Shown here: positions 1-7,226 of the stretch, piece after piece
Layout of the letters: each line of letters starts with the position of its first letter
Numbering within the stretch: the first letter of the stretch is position 1
Assembly (NCBI RefSeq): GCF_014397785.1
Contig: NZ_VZQQ01000002.1
Location: forward strand, 186,001 to 250,000
From: Paraburkholderia podalyriae
Lineage (GTDB): Bacteria; Pseudomonadota; Gammaproteobacteria; Burkholderiales; Burkholderiaceae
DNA: 64,000 nt
Reading direction: 5' to 3'
Program-made: the position numbers and the translations under genes
The notes under the pieces: generated by a model
What the model was told of the DNA's origin: nothing
The model's input: only the letters and a program-made list of their open reading frames with translations
The model's database searches: none

Positions 1-249
1 CACGGTCCACAGCGGAATCCGGTATTGATTGGCGATGCGCAGCGCCGCGCGAATTTCATCGACCGACGCGGGCAGCAGCGCGGCGCTGGCGGCAAACGCG
101 CGTCGCTCGCCGGGCGCAAACGGATCGACATAGACGGCGAGGTCGGCGTCGGAACTCAGCACGTGCGCGTCACCGACGACCGCGCGCCAGCCGGCGAGCG
201 CGCGGTCGAACTGCGCGGCGGACAGGTTGGGGGGCAGCGTCTGGGGCAA
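1..249 (-). CDS. FAD-linked oxidase, N-terminal part (runs off the window)
   Basis: Eighty-three codons are present before the window edge. The translation begins MPQTLPPNLSAAQFDRALAG and ends RIANQYRIPLWTV. This resembles the start of the FAD-binding domain of the vanillyl-alcohol oxidase / p-cresol methylhydroxylase family, where the first strand-helix unit binds the FAD pyrophosphate. No ATG is available. I chose a TTG at 249 because AAGGAG lies five bases upstream of it. The gene lies 85 bases downstream of the anti-sigma gene on the same strand, so it may be the last gene of the ECF operon and a target of that sigma factor. The family is inferred from a short N-terminus; the catalytic part is outside the window. 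Confidence 0.6.
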   Translation of the reverse strand, partial: MPQTLPPNLSAAQFDRALAGWRAVVGDAHVLSSDADLAVYVDPFAPGERRAFAASAALLPASVDEIRAALRIANQYRIPLWTV

Positions 250-334
250 GGCGTCTCCTTGTCGGGCACCCGGCGGCCGCGGTCGCGCGGGCAGCAATTC
301 GCCGCTGACGGCCTTTACGACATGCTACCGCCCG

Positions 335-1243
335 CTACTGCTGCCAGCTCTCAGGCTTGCCACCGAGCGCATTGCACACGTCGATCGCGATCTCGCGCAG
401 CTTGCCTTCCGCGATCGCGCCGGACAGCGCGTAGCCCATACCGTCGTTGATCCAGTAGAAAGTGCGGCGGTTGCCGTCGCGAAACAGGCGGAACACGGTT
501 TCGTCGCGCCCGGTGCCGGTCACATACAGCGTCAGGCGCGCGCCGGCCTGGTTCTCGTACATGAACTGCGCGGCCGGACCCGCCTCGCCGGGCAATAGCC
601 GGCCGCCCACCAGCGAATAACCATACTCCTGCAGCGACGGCACCGACAGCGGACGGTTCAGTCGCTTCGACAGCCACGTGATCAGATGCGCCTCTTCGCT
701 CGCGGCGACTTCGACCGGATGACGCCGCTCGGGCGTGTACACCGCGTACGCGACGTCCGCGCGCTGCGCAAAACCGGCCGGCTGGCCGCCGAAGCCGCCC
801 CACGCGCCGCCGATCAGCCGCGGCGCGAACGGACCGAGCGCCAGCGCGAGCCCGGCGCCGGCCGCGAGCCAGCAGGCGGCGAGACCCGCGCGCTGCCACC
901 ACGGCCGCATACGACGCACGACGATAAAAGCCGGCTCCTGCTCCTGCGCGGGCTGGCGGCCGGCATCAGGACGCTCGCCGGGTTCGGCAGCCGGTTGCTG
1001 GCCGTCGGCCTGCTGCCCTGCTTGCGCTTGCCGCGCATCGCTGCCCGCCGCGCCGCACAGCGCGCGCAGTGCCGCCTTCTGTGCGCGCCACGCGGCGACG
1101 CGCGCGGCGGCCTGAGGATGCTCGCGAAGCTGCGTTTCGATCGCGGCGCGCCGATCATCCGGCAATTCGCCATCGACATAGGCCGACAGCGCGCGCAGAT
1201 CGAGCTCGGCGGGCAAGCCTGAATCGAAGTCGTCGTTGTCCAT
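335..1243 (-). CDS. Membrane anti-sigma factor, partner of the upstream ECF sigma factor
   Basis: 302 residues. The first 60 (with ALSAYVDGELPDDRR) match the sigma-binding helix bundle of transmembrane anti-sigma factors. A Gln/Ala/Pro-rich linker spans about 65-105, one membrane segment about 118-139 (LAACWLAAGAGLALAL), and about 160 residues follow outside the membrane. The His-X3-Cys-X2-Cys ligands of zinc-binding anti-sigma domains are absent, so direct zinc or thiol redox sensing is unlikely. The ATG at 1243 shares TAATG with the sigma stop codon, which indicates translational coupling. The frame stays open far upstream, but those codons lie inside the sigma gene. Role: holds the ECF sigma factor at the inner membrane until an envelope signal arrives. 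The signal is unknown. Confidence 0.85.
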   Translation of the reverse strand: MDNDDFDSGLPAELDLRALSAYVDGELPDDRRAAIETQLREHPQAAARVAAWRAQKAALRALCGAAGSDARQAQAGQQADGQQPAAEPGERPDAGRQPAQEQEPAFIVVRRMRPWWQRAGLAACWLAAGAGLALALGPFAPRLIGGAWGGFGGQPAGFAQRADVAYAVYTPERRHPVEVAASEEAHLITWLSKRLNRPLSVPSLQEYGYSLVGGRLLPGEAGPAAQFMYENQAGARLTLYVTGTGRDETVFRLFRDGNRRTFYWINDGMGYALSGAIAEGKLREIAIDVCNALGGKPESWQQ

Positions 1244-1803
1244 TATCGGTTTCTCACCACTTTCAGCGGGGCGACTTTGTGTGCCGCTCGCGGCGCACCG
1301 GGCTGCGCTCCGTGCATCGGCCCCGGCGGCTGCTCGCACAGCAACGCGCGCATATGCTCGCGCGCCCGCGACAGCCGCGACATCACCGTACCGATCGGCA
1401 CCCCCAGCGCGCTCGACGCCTCCTGGTACGACAGCTCTTCGACGCACACCAGCAGCAGCACCTCACGCTGCTCGAGCGGCAGGCAGTACAGCGCGCGCTG
1501 CACGTCGCGCAGCACCAGACCGTCGACCTCGCCATGCGGCGCTTCCAGATTGCGCCACGGCGCGCTTTCGTCGTCGACGGCGATCTCGCGACGCCCGCGC
1601 AACTGGTCGATGTACAGATGCCGCAGGATCGTCAGCAACCACGCGCGCAGATTGCTGTTCGGCCGGAACGCCGACCAGCGCGCAAGCGCACGCTCCGCCG
1701 TATCCTGCACGAGATCGTCGGCCCAGGCGTGGTCGCCGGTCAGTGCGCGCGCATAGCGGCGCAGCTGCGGCAACCACGCGATCACTTCCGCTTCGAATGT
1801 CAC
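1243..1803 (-). CDS. ECF-family RNA polymerase sigma factor
   Basis: 186 residues from a GTG start. Region 2 contains LVQDTAERALARW, the core-polymerase and -10 recognition segment. Region 4 contains LPLEQREVLLLVCVEELSYQ followed by GVPIGTVMSRLSRAREHMR, the -35 recognition helix-turn-helix. This layout is typical of extracytoplasmic-function sigma factors. The start is uncertain: the frame is open much further upstream, but it would then overlap the small peptide gene that ends at 1830, so GTG at 1803 is preferred although no good ribosome site precedes it. It lies between a secreted peptide gene and its anti-sigma gene, and probably activates its own operon from the promoter at 2060-2085. 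Confidence 0.85.
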   Translation of the reverse strand: MTFEAEVIAWLPQLRRYARALTGDHAWADDLVQDTAERALARWSAFRPNSNLRAWLLTILRHLYIDQLRGRREIAVDDESAPWRNLEAPHGEVDGLVLRDVQRALYCLPLEQREVLLLVCVEELSYQEASSALGVPIGTVMSRLSRAREHMRALLCEQPPGPMHGAQPGAPRAAHKVAPLKVVRNR

Positions 1804-1829
1804 CCGGCGTGCCAGGCCCGGTCGCGGCG

Positions 1830-1967
1830 TTAGTAGCCGCCGCCGCTGCTGTTGCTGTTGCCGCTCGAGCTCGACGCGGCGTTGTCGGTATCGGCCGCGT
1901 GTGCGAGGGAGCCGCACGCGAGCGCGAGCAGTACGAAGAGCGCTGACAGAATACGGGATGCTTTCAT
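1830..1967 (-). CDS. Small secreted peptide at the head of the ECF sigma operon
   Basis: 45 residues. It starts MKASRILSALFVLLALACGS and continues LAHAADTDNAASSSSGNSNS before SSGGGY and a TAA stop. The first 24 residues are a Sec signal peptide with an AHA-A cleavage site. The mature part is only about 20 residues, Ser/Asn/Gly-rich and ending in tyrosine. An excellent ribosome site, AGGAGG, lies seven bases before the ATG. The gene is first in the operon, 26 bases ahead of the sigma gene, so its product would be made whenever the ECF promoter fires. I do not recognise the family. A signal for, or a modulator of, the anti-sigma outer domain would fit the position, but that is inference. Confidence 0.7.
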   Translation of the reverse strand: MKASRILSALFVLLALACGSLAHAADTDNAASSSSGNSNSSGGGY

Positions 1968-2405
1968 GGTGGAGCCTCCTGGCAGATGCCCGGCGCGCGA
2001 TCGACCGACCGGCGCGGCGGGCGGCAGGCCGCGGAATGCGGTGCTGCCATACTGGACTTAACGCCGCGATCGCATGGTTTATTCCACCGCCGTCGTGGCG
2101 CTGTTTTGCCGCGCTGTTTCTCCGGGCTTCTGCGCGGCGCTTCGACGCCGCCGCCGTGGTCGCGCAACATGCCCCTATGTTCTTCCTTTTCCGCCAACCA
2201 TGCCGGCAATGCCTGGAGAGGCCGGAATAAGCCGCCATTGACCAGCAGATTCGTAACTCAACGTTACAGTGCCGCGTTATCGGATGCTTATGTCCTCACA
2301 AGCCGTTATAGTGGACAAAGTTCGCCCCGTCGACGCGTTCTGCCCCGCATAGACCAGAAGGGGTAAAATCGCTGCGAACCACCGTCTATCTAACCTGAAT
2401 TCTCC
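1968..2405. other. Divergent intergenic region between the ECF operon and hfq2
   Basis: 438 bases separate the secreted-peptide gene (minus) from hfq2 (plus). It holds the ECF-type promoter at 2060-2085. On the plus side a TAAAAT at about 2365 could be a -10 element for hfq2, but I found no convincing -35 partner. No open frame here looks coding. Confidence 0.4.
2060..2085 (-). promoter_or_regulatory. ECF-type promoter for the peptide-sigma-anti-sigma operon
   Basis: Reading the minus strand, GGAAT (2085-2081) and CGTT (2063-2060) are separated by 17 bases. This is the usual ECF promoter plan of GGAA near -35 and CGTT or similar near -10. Transcription would start near 2053, leaving an untranslated leader of about 85 bases before the small peptide. 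Autoregulation by the encoded sigma factor is the usual arrangement. Confidence 0.5.
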
Positions 2406-2873
2406 ATGGCTTCCGCAGAATCGCATCCGCAAAACGACTTCATGAACGCTGCGCGCAAGGAACGAAAGCGCGTCGAGATCTATCTGGTCAACGGCATCCG
2501 CCTGACCGGATGCATCGAGTCGTTCGATCAGTACCTGGTGATGCTGCGCACGCCGGTTGGCCTGCAAGGCATCTACAAGCGCGCGATTTCCACGATCCAG
2601 CTCGACACCGGCACGCGGCCGGCGCCGCGCACGGGCCGAACGTCGCATGGCGAACATGGCGCGCGCGGTCCGCATGGTTCGCGCGAACATCGCGAGCCGC
2701 GTGAATCGTATGGCGGGTCGTCGTCGGAACGTGCGCCGAGCGATCGCGGCAGCGGCAACACCGAAGGCCCGGTGGTCGTCACGCGGCGCCGTCGTCTGTT
2801 CGGCACCGGCGGCGAAGGCGGCAATCATGGCGGCAACCACGGCGGCGGCAGCCCCGGCGGCAATCACGAATAA
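2406..2873 (+). CDS. hfq2: Hfq2, second Hfq RNA chaperone with a Gly/His-rich tail
   Basis: 155 residues. An Sm-like Hfq core spans about 12-68: [20 protein letters not shown], then [20 protein letters not shown], then YKRAISTI. This matches Hfq, a hexameric chaperone pairing small RNAs with mRNAs. In canonical Hfq the last motif is YKHAISTV; here the histidine is arginine, a residue of the proximal uridine-binding pore. The C-terminal half is disordered, rich in Arg, Ser, His and Gly, and ends with repeats such as [11 protein letters not shown]. Burkholderia species carry a normal short Hfq elsewhere and a longer Hfq2 of this kind, so hfq2 is preferred. It appears monocistronic. Confidence 0.9.
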   Translation: MASAESHPQNDFMNAARKERKRVEIYLVNGIRLTGCIESFDQYLVMLRTPVGLQGIYKRAISTIQLDTGTRPAPRTGRTSHGEHGARGPHGSREHREPRESYGGSSSERAPSDRGSGNTEGPVVVTRRRRLFGTGGEGGNHGGNHGGGSPGGNHE

Positions 2874-2903
2874 ATACGAAACCGCGGTAACGGCCGCGCC
2901 TCG

Positions 2904-3167
2904 CTACTCCGTGGACGGACCGAGGCGCAGCAGAATTTTCTCCAGTTGCATCAGCTGCCGCCCGGTCAACTCGAATCTCCCCTTGACCGCCAGCACGCGG
3001 CGCCGCCAGTAGCCGGTGTCGAACACGTGCAGTGCCGGTTGGCGTGTCGCCCAATCCAGGTGTTCCAGTTCGGTTTCCACGACATGCGCTGCGAGCACAC
3101 GTCGCGTACCCGCCGGCTTTGTCCCGTTCATGTGGTTGGCTGTGTGATGGATCGATGGAGCGGTCAT
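2904..3167 (-). CDS. Small conserved hypothetical protein
   Basis: 87 residues, convergent with hfq2 and only 30 bases from its stop. The middle, LDWATRQPALHVFDTGYWRR, followed by RVLAVKGRFELTGRQLMQLE, is patterned like a small folded alpha/beta protein and has no signal peptide or membrane segment. The start is uncertain: ATG at 3167 or ATG at 3131 (MNGTKPAG), neither with a good ribosome site. I do not recognise a function. Confidence 0.5.
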   Translation of the reverse strand: MTAPSIHHTANHMNGTKPAGTRRVLAAHVVETELEHLDWATRQPALHVFDTGYWRRRVLAVKGRFELTGRQLMQLEKILLRLGPSTE

Positions 3168-3311
3168 TCGCGGCGCAGGCGTGGCCGCGACACTCGGAGA
3201 ACGAATCGATGCCGGCCGGTTTCAAACGACGCGCCTGCGCGATTCGGCCGGCGCTCACCAATAGCCGCGATGCGCTATGCTGAATGATTGATTCTACCGA
3301 TGGAGCGCGCC

Positions 3312-3503
3312 ATGACCAGCAAAAGCCAGCATGCTTCCCAGCCTGCGCGCACGCGCCGGACGCCGCCGACGTCCGCCGACATCAGACTCGACGAAGCGCT
3401 GATGGAAAGCTTCCCCGCCAGCGATCCGATCGCCGTCGACGTGACGGAGCCGTCTCGCGAGCGGATGCGCAAAACGAAGGCGGACAAGCACAGACGGCAT
3501 TGA
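3312..3503 (+). CDS. Small protein with an FPASDP motif
   Basis: 63 residues beginning MTSKSQHASQPARTRRTPPT. The conserved centre is LDEALMESFPASDPIAVD. Short proteins built around a Leu/Asp-rich helix and a FPASDP signature are widespread in Proteobacteria and Actinobacteria, with no assigned role. GGAG six bases before the ATG at 3312 favours that start over the in-frame ATG at 3288. Both ends are basic and probably unstructured. Monocistronic; function unknown. Confidence 0.6.
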   Translation: MTSKSQHASQPARTRRTPPTSADIRLDEALMESFPASDPIAVDVTEPSRERMRKTKADKHRRH

Positions 3504-3697
3504 GGTCGAGCCGTCTCGCGTCGTGACCAGCGAAGAAACGCTGATGACTGGAGATGCCGAAGAGCCCCGCGGCTGAAATGCGATGGGCCGGCTAACGGCG
3601 CGCGCAACGCACCGGCCAACCCTACTCGCGCACGAGCCGGACGGTGCATCGATTTGCGCGCCGACCCGCCCTACCACGAAGGCTCACACCGCCGTGC

Positions 3698-4414
3698 TCA
3701 ATGCACCGGCAAGCCGCTGTCGAGCTGACGCTGCAAGTCGCGCACCTGACGCTGCGCAACGCGCAACTGATCCTGCGCGGCCGCCTTCTGCTGCGCCAAT
3801 TCGGTCGCCTCGGCGCGCTTCTGCTCCTGCTGGCTCGCGACGATGCTCTGCTGCTGACGCGCGACGTCGAGGTCGGCCTGCAGCCGGCTCGCGCGTTCCT
3901 GCGACAGCGCGACCATGCGCTGCGTGAACGCCTTCTGCGCTTCGAGTCGAGTACGACGGATCTCGACATCCGACAGCTGCATCGTCTGCCGCGCGAAATC
4001 CTTGTAGATGAGCTCGGCGCGCGCGGCGTCCTGCGTCTTGATCACGCGCCAGAAGTTCTTCTGTTGGAACAGCGCGACGTAGTAGGTCATCTCCTTGCCG
4101 TAGAACAGCAGGCTCGCGCCGTAGGTGCCGTTATACGTGGTGCGCAATTCGCTGAGATCCGCGCCGTGGATCATCTGCTGCAATTCCGCCACGTTGCCGG
4201 TGGCGGATTGCCGGTTTTCATCCGGCGTCAGTGCAGTGGTCTCCGCCTGGCCGGCCTGCTGCGTGTCGGGCAACGCGGTCGCCGTGCCCGGCTGGGACAC
4301 GACTGCGCTGCTTGCGCCACTGTTCTGCTGAGCCTGTGCATTCGCGCCCTGAAGGGCCCCCAATACGATGCATGCGGCCAGAGCAATCTCTCGTAGCTTT
4401 GACTTTCGGTCCAT
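3698..4414 (-). CDS. DUF2968 protein, periplasmic coiled coil
   Basis: 238 residues. A Sec signal peptide covers about 1-26 (LQGANA before QAQQ), then a Ser/Thr/Gln-rich stretch to about 65. The conserved domain follows, with ELRTTYNGTYGASLLFYGKE and MTYYVALFQQKNFWRVIKTQ. The last 80 residues form a long Gln/Ala/Arg-rich coiled coil ending RQLDSGLPVH. This fits the DUF2968 family of Burkholderiaceae, which has no experimental function known to me. AGG lies about seven bases before the start. Upstream on the same strand is a short fragment resembling the DNA-binding end of a sigma-54 activator. Confidence 0.8.
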   Translation of the reverse strand: MDRKSKLREIALAACIVLGALQGANAQAQQNSGASSAVVSQPGTATALPDTQQAGQAETTALTPDENRQSATGNVAELQQMIHGADLSELRTTYNGTYGASLLFYGKEMTYYVALFQQKNFWRVIKTQDAARAELIYKDFARQTMQLSDVEIRRTRLEAQKAFTQRMVALSQERASRLQADLDVARQQQSIVASQQEQKRAEATELAQQKAAAQDQLRVAQRQVRDLQRQLDSGLPVH

Positions 4415-4462
4415 GTAGTACCTGCTGTTAACAGATTTTGTTTTAGTTGAAACGGGGCATTA

Positions 4463-4603
4463 TTACTCAGTTTCGCGGGTTTCGGGCTCTTCATCGAAAA
4501 TTTGGTACTTGCGCATTTTCTCCGATAGAACCTTGCGGCTAATCCCAGACAAAGCGCTGTATCCTGCCGGCGCCGAACCGTTCGCGTCGCGCAGTCCGCG
4601 CAT
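4463..4603 (-). pseudogene. Orphan Fis-type HTH fragment, remnant of a sigma-54 activator or a tiny DNA-binding protein
   Basis: 46 residues from ATG 4603 (a TTG at 4606 is also possible). It contains SALSGISRKVLSEKMRKYQI, which matches the recognition helix at the C-terminus of NtrC-type activators (typically LGISRKTLYEKLRKYGI). The tail is acidic, EEPETRETE. In-frame stops lie just upstream of the AGGAG that precedes the start, so the receiver and AAA+ parts are absent. Either the front of the gene was deleted, or a free-standing Fis-like domain is expressed from its own ribosome site. It lies 48 bases upstream of the DUF2968 gene on the same strand. Confidence 0.4.
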
Positions 4604-4833
4604 CAACGCGACGTTCTCCTATCAGCTGAATTGACACGCTTCAGAAATGCTGCGCGCTGATTAGAAGCTCCACTATCAAACGGAGCGTGCACTTTCGCGT
4701 ATTCTGCGCTGACGATGCAAATGGCACGCCACTGACATCGTCCTGCATCGCGAAGTCCGGTCGCACATCCGACCGCGATGCCCATAACGCCGCGCGACCA
4801 CGATCGCGCGGTCTCACGTCAAGGAGGAAGACA

Positions 4834-5319
4834 ATGACGCAATTCACTCAACGTGCCCGCACGCTCGCGCTGCGCACCGTTCGTCACGCCGCACTAGCAG
4901 GCGCCCTGCTCGCCGGTGCCGTGACCGCGATGGCGCAGACCGGTACACCGATCGGCACGTGGCAAACCATCGACGATCACACGGGCCAGCCTAAGGCGCT
5001 CGTGCAGATCACACAGGACGGCAATGGCGAACTGAACGGCAAGGTTATCAGGGGTATCGGCGCGAATGAGCAGCCAGATCGCCGCTGCACCGAATGCACC
5101 GACGCGCGCAAGGATCAACCGATTCTCGGCATGACGATCATCAACAGCATGAAGAAGGATGGCGACGCCTGGGATCACGGCCAGATCCTCGATCCTGAAA
5201 ACGGCAAGCTCTACAAGTGCAAGATGCGTCTCGAAGACGGCGGCAACAAACTCGTGGTGCGTGGCTATATTGGTGTCGCGCTGCTCGGCCGCTCGCAGAC
5301 GTGGATTCGACAGCAGTGA
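4834..5319 (+). CDS. DUF2147 secreted protein
   Basis: 161 residues. The signal peptide is about 1-34, with cleavage after AMA. The mature domain starts GTPIGTWQTIDDHTGQPKAL and includes two cysteines in RRCTECTDARKDQPILGM, then ILDPENGKLYKCKM and ends LLGRSQTWIRQQ. This is the DUF2147 family, small periplasmic beta-rich proteins with the pattern G-W-dilDPe-GK-Y. AAGGAGGA six bases before the ATG fixes the start; longer in-frame starts upstream lack this. The gene stands alone, followed by a strong terminator. The biochemical role is not established. Confidence 0.85.
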   Translation: MTQFTQRARTLALRTVRHAALAGALLAGAVTAMAQTGTPIGTWQTIDDHTGQPKALVQITQDGNGELNGKVIRGIGANEQPDRRCTECTDARKDQPILGMTIINSMKKDGDAWDHGQILDPENGKLYKCKMRLEDGGNKLVVRGYIGVALLGRSQTWIRQQ

Positions 5320-5415
5320 GGTTCGACGTTCAGCGCGTGCGTGGCGCCTCGCACCTCGTCTGAATGAGCGCGTCGCGCTGCGAAGATGGCGCGCCTAGCA
5401 CCAGGAGTGGAACGT

Positions 5416-5454
5416 AAAAAAACGGCCGGCGATCACGAATCGCGCGGCCGTTTT
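5416..5454. terminator. Bidirectional terminator between the DUF2147 gene and the IS402-type domain gene
   Basis: AACGGCCG (5421-5428) pairs with CGGCCGTT (5445-5452), extended inward by GCGAT (5429-5433) and ATCGC (5439-5443). A runs lie on the left and T on the right, so it can stop both converging genes. Confidence 0.8.
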
Positions 5455-5479
5455 CATTGTGGCAAGCTGTTTGCGATGG

Positions 5480-5941
5480 TCATGCGGCCTGCTTGAACGA
5501 TGCAGCGCAAGCGGACGGCGGCGCCGGCACCGGCGTGGCCGGTGCCGGGTTGTATACGGCCGGAGGAACACGGAACGCCGCGCGCGCGCGCCGCCGGGCC
5601 GCGGCGCGTTTCTTCGGTGCGCTGATGTGCGTGCGCATGCGTGCTTCCATCAATCTGCAGAGATCTTCGCTCGCGGCGCCGAGCAGTTGCTCCGTGACGG
5701 GCTTGAGCGCTCCCGATTCGTACCACGACTTGAAGCGGCGATGACAGGTCTGATACGACGGGTAGCGGCGCGGGATTGCGGACCAGGTGGCCCCGCTATA
5801 CATGACCCACAGCACGCCGTTGAGCACCGAGCGGGTATCGGCAAGCGGACGGCCACGCATTTCGATACGCGGCCGGAGTTCGGGCAGCAGTGGCGCAACG
5901 CGCTGCCATTCTTCATCGGTGATTTCGCGATACGGGTTCAT
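5480..5941 (-). CDS. Stand-alone IS402/IS5-type N-terminal domain protein (DUF4096), no catalytic domain
   Basis: 153 residues. Residues 4-80 match the N-terminal helical DNA-binding domain of IS5-group transposases (DUF4096, 'insertion element IS402-like'): ITDEEWQRVAPLLPELRP, RGRPLADTRSVLNGVLWVMY, PRRYPSYQTCHRRFKSWYES. The DDE nuclease domain that should follow is absent. Instead the protein continues into a basic stretch (PKKRAAARRRARAAF) and a Pro/Ala tail. GGAGGAAGC directly before the ATG is a strong ribosome site. No terminal inverted repeats or second transposase frame are seen, so it is more likely a domesticated DNA-binding protein than an active element. A paralogue lies at 33885-34286. 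Confidence 0.8.
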   Translation of the reverse strand: MNPYREITDEEWQRVAPLLPELRPRIEMRGRPLADTRSVLNGVLWVMYSGATWSAIPRRYPSYQTCHRRFKSWYESGALKPVTEQLLGAASEDLCRLMEARMRTHISAPKKRAAARRRARAAFRVPPAVYNPAPATPVPAPPSACAASFKQAA

Positions 5942-6040
5942 GCTTCCTCCTTTGTCAGAACAACGACAAAAGATAGCTAGTCATCCGTGTGCAAACTATC
6001 AGACCACTCCGAATCCTGAAAATGTGTGGTGCGCCGAGGC

Positions 6041-7138
6041 TCAGGTCAGAGACGTATCGACGATCCGGCGCGGCGTGTCGAGATACTCCTTCGACTGCAT
6101 CTCGACGATGCGCGACACCGTACGCGTGAATTCGTTGGCCATCGGACCGTCGACGTACAACTGCTCCGGCGGCACCGCAGCCGACATCAGCAGCTTGACC
6201 TTGTGGTCGTAGAACACGTCGATCAGCCAGGTGAAGCGACGCGCTTCCGACGCCATGCGCACCGACATTTGCGGCACGTCCGACAGGATCACCGCGTGGA
6301 AGCGGCTCGCGAGTTCGAGGTAGTCGTTCTGCGAGCGCGGGCCGCCGCACAGCGTCGCGAAGTCGAACCAGACGACGCCGTCCGCGCGGCGCAGCGCCTT
6401 CAGCTCGCGCTTCTCGATATGCAGCAGCGGGCTTTCGTCGGGCACCGCGGCGAGGCGAGCGAAGGCGTCGCGCAGCGCCTTGCCGGCGGCGGCGTCCAGC
6501 GGCGTGTGATAGACCTCCACCTGCGCGAGCGTGCGCTGCCGGTAGTCGATCCCCGCGTCGACGTTGATCACATCGAGCTTCTGCTTGATCAGCTCGATCG
6601 CGGGCAGCATGCGGTCGCGATGCAGTCCGTCCGGGTACAGCGTGTCGGGATCGTAGTTGGACGTCATCACGAACTGCACGCCGTTCTCGAACAGCTTGTC
6701 GAGCAGTCGATACAGAATCATCGCGTCGGCAATATCCGACACGTGGAATTCGTCGAAGCAGATCAGCCGATAGCGCTTCGCAATGCGGCGCGCGAGTTCG
6801 TCGAGCGGATCGGCCCGGCCTTTGAGTTCTTCGAGTTCTCGATGCACTTCGCGCATGAACTCGTGAAAATGCAGACGCGTTTTGCGATGCAACGGCACGA
6901 TCATGTAGAAGCTGTCCATCAGGAAGCTCTTGCCGCGGCCCACGCCGCCCCACATGTACACGCCGCGCGGCAGATCCGGGTGAATGATCAGCTTCCTGAA
7001 CGCGTTCGAGCGGCGCGACTTGTATGCGGCCCACTCTTCATAGCACCGCTGCAGGCGGTCGACCGCCGCGCGCTGCGCCGGATCGGATTGGTAACCGCGC
7101 GTCTGCAGTTCTTTTTCGTAGTATTCGGTGACGTTCAT
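6041..7138 (-). CDS. zapE: Cell division ATPase ZapE (AFG1 family)
   Basis: 365 residues, normal for the AFG1-like P-loop ATPase family. The N-terminus is MNVTEYYEKELQTRGYQSDP. Walker A is GGVGRGKS (64-71) followed by FLMDSFY; Walker B is LICFDEFHVSDIADAMIL. In E. coli ZapE is a cytoplasmic ATPase that acts on FtsZ at constriction and is needed under low oxygen and at high temperature. It follows lpd on the same strand at 88 bases, with a terminator-like hairpin between, so it is probably only partly co-transcribed with the 2-oxoglutarate dehydrogenase genes. No strong ribosome site is visible before the ATG. Confidence 0.92.
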   Translation of the reverse strand: MNVTEYYEKELQTRGYQSDPAQRAAVDRLQRCYEEWAAYKSRRSNAFRKLIIHPDLPRGVYMWGGVGRGKSFLMDSFYMIVPLHRKTRLHFHEFMREVHRELEELKGRADPLDELARRIAKRYRLICFDEFHVSDIADAMILYRLLDKLFENGVQFVMTSNYDPDTLYPDGLHRDRMLPAIELIKQKLDVINVDAGIDYRQRTLAQVEVYHTPLDAAAGKALRDAFARLAAVPDESPLLHIEKRELKALRRADGVVWFDFATLCGGPRSQNDYLELASRFHAVILSDVPQMSVRMASEARRFTWLIDVFYDHKVKLLMSAAVPPEQLYVDGPMANEFTRTVSRIVEMQSKEYLDTPRRIVDTSLT

Positions 7139-7149
7139 CGTGTTGCTGC

Positions 7150-7187
7150 AAAAAGAAAGGCGGGAGGGAGTGAACCCCGCCCGCCTT
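7150..7187 (-). terminator. Terminator after lpd
   Basis: On the minus strand AAGGCGGG (7187-7180) pairs with CCCGCCTT (7164-7157) across a 15-base loop, followed by TCTTTTT. It would end transcription of the sucA-odhB-lpd group with some read-through to zapE. Confidence 0.65.
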
Positions 7188-7226
7188 CGGTGATGCCAAG
7201 GTTGCGTTTCGGCCAGGCGTGCGCGC

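Noticed and set aside
1244..1447. Longer form of the anti-sigma gene starting at 1447
   Set aside because: The extra residues overlap the sigma gene in another frame and look like shadow sequence; ATG 1243 has the coupling TAATG.
5480..5941. Complete insertion sequence
   Set aside because: No DDE domain, no terminal inverted repeats and no target duplication are visible around this gene or the one at 33885.
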